A stretch of DNA of 64,000 nt. Origin: Fervidibacillus halotolerans. GTDB lineage: Bacteria > Bacillota > Bacilli > Bacillales > Caldibacillaceae. This document shows positions 55,813-64,000 of this stretch, one piece after another. The notes beneath the pieces were generated by a model that was given only the letters and a program-made list of their open reading frames with translations, was not told where the DNA came from and did no database searches. The stretch's first letter is position 1, and every line of letters begins with the position of its first letter. Location of the stretch: assembly GCF_026547205.1 (NCBI RefSeq), contig NZ_CP106877.1, positions 1,700,771-1,764,770 of the forward strand, read 5' to 3'. A program made the position numbers and the translations under genes.

Positions 55813-55818
55813 AATTAT

Positions 55819-55847
55819 AGTATACTTTCTTTCTTTTATTTTTTCAA
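55819..55847 (-). promoter_or_regulatory. speD promoter
   Basis: TTGAAA (55842-55847), 17-base spacer, TATACT (55819-55824). Confidence 0.88.
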
Positions 55848-55974
55848 CATTTGAAACAAAGCTGAAAAACGATAAAAATGGAGATTGGAAGACATGTTTT
55901 CTATAAAAATAAAAACCCCTTTCAAACTCAGGGGTTCCGGATCAAAAATCCATTTCTTTTTCCTCGTTGAATCG

Positions 55975-57006
55975 TTACATCGCTGCCATTTCAACCCGTT
56001 TATTCATCTCTTTAGATACGTGTTTCAATAAATCGACGACTCGACAGGAGTAACCCCATTCGTTATCATACCAGGCTAAAACTTTAATCTTTTTCCCTTC
56101 CAAAACCATCGTGGATAGTCCGTCGACGATCGACGAATGGGAATTCGTGTTGAAATCGACAGATACAAGGGGCTCAAATGTAATATCCAAGATGTTTTTC
56201 AAATGACCTTTACTCGCCTTTTTAAACGCTTCGTTTACTTCCTCAACCGTTACATCTTTTTTTACATCGACGACTAGATCAACGAGGGATACGTTCGGTA
56301 CTGGAACGCGCAATGCCATACCATGTAATTTTCCTTCCAATTTCGGTAATACCTTTCCAATAGCCTTCGCAGCCCCAGTCGTCGTCGGAATAATCGACTG
56401 TGCACAAGCCCGGGCCCTTCGTAAATCTTTATGTGGATTATCGAGATTTTTTTGATCGTTCGTGTATGCATGAACCGTCGTCATAAAACCGTTCACCACG
56501 CCAAATTCCTCATCTAACACCTTGAGAACGGGAGCTAGACAGTTTGTGGTACAGGAAGCATTGGAAATAATATGATGCTGTTCCACATTCAAATCATCCT
56601 CATTCACTCCGATGACGACAGTTACATCTTCATTTTTTCCTGGCGCAGTTAAAACAACCTTTTTTGCACCTGCTTTCAAGTGCAGATTGGCTTTTTCTCG
56701 AGAATTAAATTTACCTGTCGCTTCTACAACGATATCAATATTTAACTCTTTCCAAGGTAAATTCTCCGGATTTCGATCGTTTAATAACTTGATCCTTTTT
56801 CCCTCAACAATTAATTCATTCTCTTCAGCTATTACTTTCCCGGGAAATTTCCCGTGTACCGTATCATATTTTATTAAGTGGGCAAGGGTTTCGGCAGGAT
56901 AACTTGCATTTACTGCAACGATGTCGAAATTTTCTTCTAATATTGCCCTTCGAAAGACCATCCGACCGATTCTCCCAAAACCATTAATCGCAATTCTCCT
57001 ATTCAT
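55975..57006 (-). CDS. gapB: gluconeogenic glyceraldehyde-3-phosphate dehydrogenase (NADP-type)
   Basis: 343-residue GAPDH with active-site Cys152 in SNASCTTNCLAP and the N-terminal INGFGRIGRMVFRR. The cofactor loop reads NASYP where glycolytic NAD enzymes have an aspartate (ND), which fits the NADP preference of GapB. It lies between coaE and speD as gapB does in B. subtilis, and a CcpN-type site overlaps its promoter. GGAGG site before the ATG. Confidence 0.95.
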   Translation of the reverse strand: MNRRIAINGFGRIGRMVFRRAILEENFDIVAVNASYPAETLAHLIKYDTVHGKFPGKVIAEENELIVEGKRIKLLNDRNPENLPWKELNIDIVVEATGKFNSREKANLHLKAGAKKVVLTAPGKNEDVTVVIGVNEDDLNVEQHHIISNASCTTNCLAPVLKVLDEEFGVVNGFMTTVHAYTNDQKNLDNPHKDLRRARACAQSIIPTTTGAAKAIGKVLPKLEGKLHGMALRVPVPNVSLVDLVVDVKKDVTVEEVNEAFKKASKGHLKNILDITFEPLVSVDFNTNSHSSIVDGLSTMVLEGKKIKVLAWYDNEWGYSCRVVDLLKHVSKEMNKRVEMAAM

Positions 57007-57056
57007 AAAAGAGCCTCCTTATAATGATATACCCGTTTTGTTCAATAACCATAAAC

Positions 57057-57067
57057 AGTATATCATA
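57057..57067 (-). promoter_or_regulatory. CcpN operator overlapping the gapB -10
   Basis: TATGATATACT matches the CcpN consensus TRTGHYATAYW at every position, and its TATACT (57057-57062) is also an extended -10 (TGA-TATACT). CcpN represses gapB and pckA on glycolytic carbon in B. subtilis. No clear -35 or second CcpN site was found. Confidence 0.7.
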
Positions 57068-57158
57068 TTTTATGATTTATGACTGTTTAAATGTTATTTT
57101 TTATAAAAAAAGGCTCTTTTATAGTAATTTTCTTCTGTGGGACACTAGTCTTCAAGAT

Positions 57159-57761
57159 TCAGTTGGCAATATTCCACCTTTTTAATAAGTCGACCAACTG
57201 TTTCTTTGAATCTTCGATAGAAAAACGATTGTCAATGATCCCATCCGCCCTTTTTTTCTTTTCTTCAATCGACATTTGGGCGTGAATTCTAGCCTTAGCA
57301 TCCTCTTCTGACAATTGATTTCGCTTCTTCAACCGTTCAATTTGTGTTTCATAATCAGCATATACGACGATTACCTTCTCCACTGTATGATCTAACCGAT
57401 TTTCATATAACAGTGGAATATCTAAAAAAACAACCTTCTCTCCCCTTTGTACGGAAGCTTGTATTTCTTCATTCATCTTTTTTCGTACGGCAGGATGAAC
57501 AATTTCATTTAATATTTTTCGCTTTTCTTCATCATGAAAAACAATATCCCCTAATTTTTTCCGATTAATTTGACCGTTAGACAAAAGAATTCCTTTACCG
57601 AATCGTTCGACAATCTGTTCATAGGCCTCTTCTCCAGGCTCGACGACCAACCTTGCCAAAAGATCAGCATCGATGACCGTGTATCCTTTGTCAATTAACA
57701 TTTTTGAAATCGTGCTTTTTCCCGTTGCAATTCCTCCGGTAATTCCTATAATCATCGTCAC
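57159..57761 (-). CDS. coaE: dephospho-CoA kinase
   Basis: 200-residue kinase for the last step of CoA synthesis. P-loop GGIATGKST near the N terminus, DADLLARLVVEPG, IVHPAVRKKM and VFLDIPLLYE are family signatures. The start is GTG at 57761 with GGAGGG 6 bases upstream, giving MTMIIGITGG; a longer frame to 57890 has no site and overlaps mutM. It follows mutM after 52 bases. The ytaF gene that separates them in B. subtilis is absent. Confidence 0.95.
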   Translation of the reverse strand: MTMIIGITGGIATGKSTISKMLIDKGYTVIDADLLARLVVEPGEEAYEQIVERFGKGILLSNGQINRKKLGDIVFHDEEKRKILNEIVHPAVRKKMNEEIQASVQRGEKVVFLDIPLLYENRLDHTVEKVIVVYADYETQIERLKKRNQLSEEDAKARIHAQMSIEEKKKRADGIIDNRFSIEDSKKQLVDLLKRWNIAN

Positions 57762-57813
57762 AACGAACCCTCCACAATCAAAAATAGACAAAGCTTTCAT
57801 ATTGAACATTCCA

Positions 57814-58644
57814 TCAAGAAAGCCTTTGGCACTTCGGACAAAAATGGGTTCCTCTCCCACCCACTTTAATCTTCTTGATTTCTGTTCCACAAAAAGGGCA
57901 AGGGGAACCTTCCTTTCCGTATACGTTCAATTCGAATTGAAACGAACCGATCTTCCCTTGCGCGTTTATGTACGTGCGAATCGTGCTTCCTCCTTTTTCC
58001 ACCGCTTCTTCCAGCAATCGGATCATTTCCTCTCTCAGTCGGACCGTTTCCCATTCTGTCAAAAGATAAGCCAATTTTTCCGGATGGATATTTGCTCGAT
58101 ACAGTGCTTCATCGACATAAATGTTTCCCAAACCACTGACGACCGTTTGATCTAGTAAAACGGTCTTTATTTTTCTCTTCGTTTTTTTCAACGCATCTTG
58201 AAAATATTCATTCGTAAATCGGGAATCAAATACTTCCGGACCTAGTTTGGAAAGGGGAGGCCGATCAAACTCCATACCAATTGGATACATATGCATCGTT
58301 CCGAATTTCCGGACATCTCGATAACGCAATTCGGTTCCGTCAGTCATTTGGAAGACAATATGGGTATGGGCATCCATCGGCTCCTCCTTTTTAGTCAAAA
58401 CATATTTTCCTTCCATTCGCAAATGGGACACAAGGGCACTCCGGTCAAAATAAAAGATTAAACATTTCCCTTTTCTTCCAACCTTTCGAAACGTCTCTCC
58501 CTTTAACAAAAGGGCAAATTTCTTCGGATCCGTCGGTTCTTGAATAATTTTCGGCCAGAAAACATGAACTTGATCAATCCTTTTACCAATTACAAGACTT
58601 TCCAATGTTCGTCGAATCGTTTCAACTTCTGGTAATTCGGGCAT
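57814..58644 (-). CDS. mutM: formamidopyrimidine-DNA glycosylase
   Basis: 276-residue Fpg that excises 8-oxoguanine and formamidopyrimidines and nicks the site. The catalytic Pro2-Glu3 are exposed in MPELPEVETIRR once the first Met is removed; Lys near residue 60 (MEGKYVL) and the C-terminal zinc finger CPFCGTEIKKIKVGGRG-x4-CPKC are present. The ATG at 58644 fits; the GTG-like upstream codon at 58650 would bury Pro2. It lies 45 bases after polA. Confidence 0.97.
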   Translation of the reverse strand: MPELPEVETIRRTLESLVIGKRIDQVHVFWPKIIQEPTDPKKFALLLKGETFRKVGRKGKCLIFYFDRSALVSHLRMEGKYVLTKKEEPMDAHTHIVFQMTDGTELRYRDVRKFGTMHMYPIGMEFDRPPLSKLGPEVFDSRFTNEYFQDALKKTKRKIKTVLLDQTVVSGLGNIYVDEALYRANIHPEKLAYLLTEWETVRLREEMIRLLEEAVEKGGSTIRTYINAQGKIGSFQFELNVYGKEGSPCPFCGTEIKKIKVGGRGTHFCPKCQRLS

Positions 58645-58689
58645 AACCATTTCCTTTCTAACTTGTCGTATAGTCCGCTACCTTTTCGG

Positions 58690-61317
58690 TTATTTCGCAT
58701 CAAACCACGTCGGACCGTAAGCATAATCGACTTTTAATGGAACTTTCAATTCAATGGCATGTTCCATACAATCAGGGACGATTTCCTTTAATTTTTCAAT
58801 TTCCTCTTTCGGTGCCTCAAAAATTAATTCATCATGCACTTGAAGGAGTAGGCGCGTTTTCATATTTTCCTTTTTCAAGCGAAATGCCATGTCGATCATC
58901 GCTTTTTTAATGATATCCGCGGCACTTCCTTGAATCGGAGTATTCATAGCTGTCCTTTCGGCAAAACTGCGAACGTTATAATTTCTGCTCGTTATTTCTG
59001 GTATATATCGTCTCCGGTTTAGTAAAGTCGTTACATAACCAGTTTGTTTCGCCTCTTGCACGATGTATTCCATATATTCCTTTACTTTCGGATAACTTTC
59101 AAAATACCGTTGAATAAACTCGCCAGCTTCCTTTCGGGTAATGTGTAAATTTTGCGAAAGTCCGTAATCACTAATGCCATATACGATTCCAAAATTCACC
59201 GCCTTTGCCTGCCTACGCATTTGACTTGTCACTTCATCTTTATTCACATGGAATACGTCCATCGCTGTTTTCGTATGAATATCCATCCCTTGTTTAAACG
59301 CCTCAATTAATTGTTCATCACCAGAAATATGGGCAAGTACCCGTAGTTCAATTTGGGAATAATCTGCGGAAAAAATAACCCAATCCTGTTCAGATGGAAT
59401 AAATGCTTGACGAATTTTTCTCCCTTCTTCCAGACGAATGGGGATATTTTGCAAATTCGGCTCTGTGGAACTCAGCCGACCTGTTTGTGTTAACGCCTGA
59501 TTAAATCGGGTATAAACTTTTCCCGTTTCTGGATGGATGACTTTTAACAGCCCATCGATATAAGTCGTTTGTAGCTTGACCAATTGCCGATAATGTAAAA
59601 TCTCTTCGATGATTGGATGAGCATTTTGAAGCTTTTCCAACACATCCGCAGAAGTAGAATAACCTGTTTTCGTTTTTTTCAAAGGAGGCAAACCGAGTTT
59701 TTCAAACAGAATTACAGCAAGTTGTTTCGGTGAATTAATATTAAAGGTTTCTCCAGCTAAGGAATATATTTTCTCTTCGATCTTTTTCAACCTTTCTGCG
59801 ATCTCATCTCCCATTTGAATCAGCCGATTTCGATCGACTTTCACTCCAGTGCTTTCCATATCTGCTAGTATATGAGATAGAGGACTTTCTAAATGAATGA
59901 ATAAATCATATTGATCATTTTCCTTCAAATCAGTAATAAGCCGATCTTTTAATTCAAAAATCGCATCCGCCTTCCTAACAACATGTTCTGCCCGCTCTTC
60001 ATCGGTTAAGGGACTTCGTTTTGCTCCTTTTCCGTAAACTTGATCATCGGAAAGAATATCTACATAGCCATGATTTTTCGCCACGTCACTCAAATCGTGA
60101 ATATGTTCCGATGGATTCAATAAGTAAGAAGCGATCAGTAAGTCAAAGGAGATACCTCTAATTTCGATTCCCCTTTTCCGAAGGGCGACGATGGAGCGTT
60201 TAGCATCGTATACGTATTTTTTCATATGTTCATTTTCTAACCATTCGACAAATTGTTTCGAATGGAGGGCCACCTGTTCAGGAATATAATAATTACCATT
60301 TTCATTTTTGATTCCAAAACCTAAAATCGGTGCCTGGTGGTAATTATCTTCAATCATTTCCATATATAGAGCACTATCCGTTATTAACATTTCCTCCGAT
60401 ATTTCATGAACGAAGGTAAAAGAGATTCCTTTTAAAGATGTTTCATCTTTTTCTAATGGATTCATTTTTTCTAAAAAGGATTCGAAGCCTAAATCTTTGT
60501 ATAATGGGATAAGCTGTTGTTCATCGAGCCCTTTATATGCGATGTCCTTTAAGGAAATATCGATCGGTGCTTCGGTAAGAATCGTAGCTAGTTGTTTGCT
60601 CATTAAAGCCTGCTCTTTGTAAGTCGTTAAATTTTCCTTTAACTTTTTCCCTCGAATATTTTCGATGGATTCAAGTAGTTTCTCAACCGTTTTATATTCC
60701 TTTAACAATTTAATTGCGGTCTTCTCTCCGACTCCTGGTACACCGGGAATATTATCGCTTGTATCTCCCATTAAACCTTTCATATCGATAATTTGTTCTA
60801 CATCAATCCCGTATTTTTCAAAAATCGTCTCCGGTGTATATACATCCATTTCCGTTACACCTTTTTTCGTTACATAGACAGTCGTCTTTTCGGAAGCAAG
60901 CTGAGTTAAATCTTTATCGCCAGAAACGATTCGTACATCGTAACCCGATTGTTCCGCCTGCTTGGATAACGTACCAATGATATCGTCCGCCTCGTAGTTT
61001 TCCTTTTCATACTGGGCAATTCCAAAGGCTTGTACCAATTTCCGAATATACGGGAATTGTTCAGAAAGTTCAGGGGGAGTCTTTTGCCTACCGCCTTTAT
61101 ACTCTTTATATGTAGCGTGTCGAAAGGTCGTTTTTCCCGCATCGAAGGCAACTAACATATATGCGGGTTTTTCTTCTTCAATCAATTTCGTAAGCATCAT
61201 GGCAAATCCATAGATCGCATTTGTATGAATCCCTTTATCATTATTTAAAAGGGGAAGAGCATAAAACGCTCGATAGGCGATACTATTTCCATCAATTAAA
61301 ATAACCTTTTTGCTCAA
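58690..61317 (-). CDS. polA: DNA polymerase I
   Basis: 875-residue family A polymerase. In order: 5' nuclease (about 1-290; LIDGNSIAYRAFYALP, VSGDKDLTQLAS, GVPGVGEKTAIKLL), a central 3'-5' exonuclease-like domain that lacks the usual acidic triad (proofreading-deficient, as in other Bacillus PolA), and the polymerase with motif A (SADYSQIELRVLAHISGD), the O helix (RRQAKAVNFGIVYG) and motif C (LQVHDELIFE). The start is TTG, with AGGAGG upstream. Okazaki maturation and excision repair. Confidence 0.98.
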   Translation of the reverse strand: MSKKVILIDGNSIAYRAFYALPLLNNDKGIHTNAIYGFAMMLTKLIEEEKPAYMLVAFDAGKTTFRHATYKEYKGGRQKTPPELSEQFPYIRKLVQAFGIAQYEKENYEADDIIGTLSKQAEQSGYDVRIVSGDKDLTQLASEKTTVYVTKKGVTEMDVYTPETIFEKYGIDVEQIIDMKGLMGDTSDNIPGVPGVGEKTAIKLLKEYKTVEKLLESIENIRGKKLKENLTTYKEQALMSKQLATILTEAPIDISLKDIAYKGLDEQQLIPLYKDLGFESFLEKMNPLEKDETSLKGISFTFVHEISEEMLITDSALYMEMIEDNYHQAPILGFGIKNENGNYYIPEQVALHSKQFVEWLENEHMKKYVYDAKRSIVALRKRGIEIRGISFDLLIASYLLNPSEHIHDLSDVAKNHGYVDILSDDQVYGKGAKRSPLTDEERAEHVVRKADAIFELKDRLITDLKENDQYDLFIHLESPLSHILADMESTGVKVDRNRLIQMGDEIAERLKKIEEKIYSLAGETFNINSPKQLAVILFEKLGLPPLKKTKTGYSTSADVLEKLQNAHPIIEEILHYRQLVKLQTTYIDGLLKVIHPETGKVYTRFNQALTQTGRLSSTEPNLQNIPIRLEEGRKIRQAFIPSEQDWVIFSADYSQIELRVLAHISGDEQLIEAFKQGMDIHTKTAMDVFHVNKDEVTSQMRRQAKAVNFGIVYGISDYGLSQNLHITRKEAGEFIQRYFESYPKVKEYMEYIVQEAKQTGYVTTLLNRRRYIPEITSRNYNVRSFAERTAMNTPIQGSAADIIKKAMIDMAFRLKKENMKTRLLLQVHDELIFEAPKEEIEKLKEIVPDCMEHAIELKVPLKVDYAYGPTWFDAK

Positions 61318-61361
61318 AAGGAAAAACCTCCTCTACAAACATGTTAAAACTTTAATCGAAT

Positions 61362-61443
61362 CAAAAAAAGAAAGCCGAATCTCCTATTCCCTATTCTATC
61401 ATGAATAAAAGGAAATATGGAAACCCGGCTCTCTTCATAAACC
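61362..61443 (-). terminator. terminator after hflC
   Basis: GAGAGCCGGGTTTCC pairs with GGAGATTCGGCTTTC across a 51-base loop, followed by seven T on the minus strand. It separates hflKC from polA. Confidence 0.8.
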
Positions 61444-61486
61444 CAAGTTTAACGCTATCCTAAAACGTTTTTTTCGTGAAATGATT

Positions 61487-62413
61487 TTATTCTAAATAAC
61501 CTTGTAGTAGGCGAGCATATGGTGAATCGGATGGGAGGATAATAACTGTTTTATCATTAATTGTTTTCTTATAGGACTCCAACGTTCGGAATAATTGATA
61601 AAATTCCGGATCCTTTGAGAAAGCTTCATTGTAAATTTTTGCAGCTTCTCCTTCACCTTCAGCTCGAATGATTTCCGCATCCGCTTCCGCTTTGGAGATC
61701 ATTTCCCGAACTTCCCGGTCCGTTTCTGCGATAATTCGTTGCTTTTCTGCTTCACCTTTCGATAAATAATCTTGTGCCGTCGATTCCCGTTCGGAAATCA
61801 TCCGAGTGAAAACAGACTGTTCGTTTTCATTCGGTAAATCCGTACGTTTAATTCGAACATCGACAACTTCAATACCGTAATTATCCTTTTTTAACAATTC
61901 ATTAACTTGTTCGGTCACCTGATCATTTAAGCTCCCACGGGAAGATTTTTCATCATCGATAATTTCGTCGTAATTTAGTCTACCTAGTTCCGTCCGAACG
62001 ACTGAATAAATAAATTCTTCCATCCTCGCTTCCGCACTTTCCATCGTTCGTGCATTTTGAATTAATGCAATCGGATCTGTAATTTTCCAAACGGCATAAT
62101 TGTCAATCAACATCCGCTTTTTATCCTTCGTATTAATCTCTGCTTCTTGTACATCTAAAGTCATTTGATATTTTGGTAAAGTAGTTACCGTTTGAATAAA
62201 AGGAATCTTCATTTTCAATCCAGGTTCTTTAATAACGCGTTTGACTTCACCGAATTGGCGAACGACTTTATATTCTCCTTCTTTAACGATGAACACATTC
62301 GTTAAAAGGAGTACGAGAAGTCCAATAAGAATGATAAAGAAGATGCCAAATTTGACCCAAAATTTTACAGGAAAATCATTCCGTTTCTCTTCCATATCGA
62401 TCACTTTACTCAT
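61487..62413 (-). CDS. hflC: FtsH-modulating membrane protein HflC (SPFH family)
   Basis: 308-residue protein with one N-terminal membrane segment (about 20-43) and an SPFH/band 7 domain (VFIVKEGEYKVVRQFGEVKRVI ... DVRIKRTDLP), then a coiled coil (EKQRIIAETDREVREMISKAEADAEIIRAEGEGEAAKIY). HflC and HflK form a cage around FtsH in E. coli and modulate its proteolysis. The ATG overlaps the end of hflK by eight bases. B. subtilis lacks this pair; its presence next to phoR is unusual. Confidence 0.93.
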   Translation of the reverse strand: MSKVIDMEEKRNDFPVKFWVKFGIFFIILIGLLVLLLTNVFIVKEGEYKVVRQFGEVKRVIKEPGLKMKIPFIQTVTTLPKYQMTLDVQEAEINTKDKKRMLIDNYAVWKITDPIALIQNARTMESAEARMEEFIYSVVRTELGRLNYDEIIDDEKSSRGSLNDQVTEQVNELLKKDNYGIEVVDVRIKRTDLPNENEQSVFTRMISERESTAQDYLSKGEAEKQRIIAETDREVREMISKAEADAEIIRAEGEGEAAKIYNEAFSKDPEFYQLFRTLESYKKTINDKTVIILPSDSPYARLLQGYLE

Positions 62414-63383
62414 TCTTATCACTTCCTTCCGTTGTTGACTCCTTATCCGTCGTCACCACATTTTCCAAAGGACGGATCGGGAAATATTTTAATGTTTCAC
62501 CATCATCATTCATAATATAAATTTCTGCATTTGGAAGAACTTGTTCCAATGTCTCGATAATTAACCTGTCACGGGTGATTTCCGGATTTTTTTTGTATTC
62601 TTCATATAACTTATTAAATACAGCTACACCACCGCGGGCCTCTTCAATACGAGCAGCTTTTTCCCCTTCGGCACGGCTGATGATCGCGTCCTTTTGTCCT
62701 TCCGCTTCCCGGATTTTTTGATTTCGATATTTTTGCGCTTCGTTAATTTTCGTATTCATCGTCTCACGGGCATCGGTAACGTTCGTAAATGCCGCCCGAA
62801 CTTCATCATTTGGAAGCTCCACATCTTGTAATTTTACCGCTAAAATCGAAACACCGATATCGTACCGATTGATTAAATCAGTCAATAATTCTCGAACATT
62901 CGCTTCAATTTCAGCCCGACCATCCGTCAATGCTTCATCGATTTTTGAACTTCCTATAATACTACGTAAAGACGAACTTGTCGCATTATATAGGATATCC
63001 TCAGGATTATCAGAATGAAAAAGAAATTTTATCGGGTCAATTATTTTCCATTGAACGACCATGTCGGCAATGACGATATTTTCATCTCCAGTTATCATTT
63101 TCGTATCTTCAATATTATCCGATACAATTTCTCCATCCTTTTCTTCATAACCGAACTGGAGACTAAAGGTTTCTTTCGATAATTTTTCAACGGACTGAAT
63201 CGGCCAAGGCATTTTAAACTTTAATCCTGGTTCGGTGACAGTCGTTTCTGCCTTTCCAAAAGTTAAAATAACTGCCTGTTCTGATTCATCGACGGTATAC
63301 CATGATGTAAAGGCAACTAGGCCTAAAATCAATATGCCGAACACAAGGCCGACGACAGTATATATTTGTTTCAAGCTAACCAT
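62406..63383 (-). CDS. hflK: FtsH-modulating membrane protein HflK (SPFH family)
   Basis: 325-residue partner of HflC. Single N-terminal membrane segment (about 8-28), SPFH domain (WYTVDESEQAVILTFGKAETTVTEPGLKFKMPWPIQSVEKL) and a coiled coil with the E/A-rich RNQKIREAEGQKDAIISRAEGEKAARIEEARG. The ATG has an AAAGGAAG site. First gene of the hflK-hflC operon, with a candidate promoter at 63406-63434. Confidence 0.93.
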   Translation of the reverse strand: MVSLKQIYTVVGLVFGILILGLVAFTSWYTVDESEQAVILTFGKAETTVTEPGLKFKMPWPIQSVEKLSKETFSLQFGYEEKDGEIVSDNIEDTKMITGDENIVIADMVVQWKIIDPIKFLFHSDNPEDILYNATSSSLRSIIGSSKIDEALTDGRAEIEANVRELLTDLINRYDIGVSILAVKLQDVELPNDEVRAAFTNVTDARETMNTKINEAQKYRNQKIREAEGQKDAIISRAEGEKAARIEEARGGVAVFNKLYEEYKKNPEITRDRLIIETLEQVLPNAEIYIMNDDGETLKYFPIRPLENVVTTDKESTTEGSDKNE

Positions 63384-63405
63384 CGAATCTTCCTTTCTTT
63401 TTGAT

Positions 63406-63434
63406 TTTATATTATTTAATACGGTTTAGATCAA
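63406..63434 (-). promoter_or_regulatory. candidate hflKC promoter
   Basis: TTGATC (63429-63434), 17-base spacer, TATAAA (63406-63411). The gap 63435-63606 up to the phoR-like stop holds no gene or terminator I can support. Confidence 0.55.
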
Positions 63435-63606
63435 ACTAGGTTTCATTATTTTACAAACAATAAAAATTTGCCAACTGGAAAATACGAGAAGAAACAACGA
63501 TTGGACATGTTATGAAAAGATCAGAACTCACCAATGGCATAATTTTATATGATCCGTTATCAGAGTGGCACAAATGGAAATGTCCCAATTTGAAGAGGGG
63601 TCAATG

Positions 63607-64000
63607 CTATGGTTGGAGACCGCGTGATAACCCCTTTCCATTCTCCCCTTTGTATCGGTTCGGTAGTTTAACGATGAAGGTTGAACCTTTTCCTAATTCA
63701 CTTTCCACCTGGATTTCACCCGAATGGGCTTCAACCAAATGTTTAACAATCGCTAGTCCAAGACCTGTACCCCCAGAGTTTCGACTCCTTGCTTTATCCA
63801 CTCGATAAAACCGTTCGAAAATTCTTGGAATTTCCTTTGGATCGATTCCTATCCCCGTATCTTTCACGGATAATTGGGTATATTCTTTCCTTTGATCGAT
63901 CGTAATTTGAACCGTTCCTCCCTTAGGTGTATATGTAATCCCATTGGAGATTAGATTGATTAATATTTGTTTAATCCGCAAGAAATCGCCTTCGATTAAC
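63607..64000 (-). CDS. sensor histidine kinase, C-terminal part (PhoR-like)
   Basis: The last 131 codons of a two-component sensor, open at the window edge. The HATPase_c domain shows the N box ([16 protein letters not shown]), G1 (VKDTGIGID), F box ([10 protein letters not shown]) and G2 ([19 protein letters not shown]). The H box and sensor part lie outside. Position upstream of polA suggests PhoR, the phosphate-starvation kinase, with hflKC inserted between. Other PhoR-type kinases cannot be excluded from this fragment. Confidence 0.85.
   Translation of the reverse strand, partial: LIEGDFLRIKQILINLISNGITYTPKGGTVQITIDQRKEYTQLSVKDTGIGIDPKEIPRIFERFYRVDKARSRNSGGTGLGLAIVKHLVEAHSGEIQVESELGKGSTFIVKLPNRYKGENGKGLSRGLQP

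Noticed and set aside
63512-63808. 98-codon plus-strand ORF at the phoR-like end
   Set aside because: Most of it is antisense to the conserved HATPase_c domain of the kinase on the minus strand.

Overview
The window is a stretch of core chromosome from an endospore-forming member of the Bacillaceae. Evidence: AT-rich Firmicute sequence with strong AGGAGG-type ribosome binding sites and many TTG/GTG starts; sporulation and germination genes (gerE, gerM, sspI, a ytxC-like gene); T-box, L-box and L20 leaders; and gene order that follows the Bacillus subtilis lon-to-pho region almost gene for gene. The presence of hflKC, and the Caldibacillus/Geobacillus-like flavour of several proteins, would fit a thermophilic or thermotolerant genus, but that is an inference. 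Nearly everything is on the minus strand, so the transcriptional order runs from high to low coordinates.

Layout in coordinate order. 1-7010: lonA (cut by the window edge), lonB, clpX, tig and a TPR protein (protein quality control). 7155-8025: two tRNA-Arg genes (CCU and UCU anticodons) flanking a decayed alpha/beta-hydrolase fragment. 8202-12824: MarR regulator, racE/murI, gerM, rph, rdgB and a YfcE-type phosphodiesterase in one direction. 13007-17483: gerE, a 4HBT thioesterase with a FadR-type operator, and sdhCAB. 17785-20134: yslB (plus strand), a small repeat element with inverted ends, and lysC behind a lysine riboswitch. 20153-28863: uvrC, trxA, the beta-oxidation cluster etfA/etfB/fadB/fadR/lcfA with a perfect FadR box at fadR, a 40-codon membrane ORF and a DUF350 protein. 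28968-39104: mutS2, polX, cvpA, zapA, pheT, pheS with a T-box, and a SpoU methyltransferase. 39228-46020: sspI, an M42 aminopeptidase, an accessory MarR plus heterodimeric ABC exporter operon, an all-alpha dUTPase and ysdB behind a sigma-W promoter. 46041-50448: a VTT membrane protein, ysdA, infC-rpmI-rplT behind an L20 leader, and thrS with a T-box. 50910-64000: ytxC, dnaI, dnaB, nrdR, an unrecognised cytosolic protein, speD with a structured leader, gapB with a CcpN-type site, coaE, mutM, polA, hflK-hflC and the 3' end of a phoR-like kinase.

The genes form recognisable functional blocks: proteostasis, succinate dehydrogenase with fatty-acid degradation (linked here by FadR boxes), replication initiation and DNA repair, translation, and gluconeogenic/polyamine metabolism. 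No prophage, CRISPR array, complete insertion sequence or defence system is visible.

The most unusual signals are regulatory: a speD 5' leader whose hairpin carries an anti-Shine-Dalgarno stretch, a structured tig leader, a FadR operator in front of the thioesterase gene next to sdhB, an ATT start codon for infC, and many re-assigned TTG starts. Synteny differences from B. subtilis include no rnhC between pheT and zapA, no ytaF between mutM and coaE, hflKC inserted between polA and phoR, and the MarR/ABC exporter insertion.
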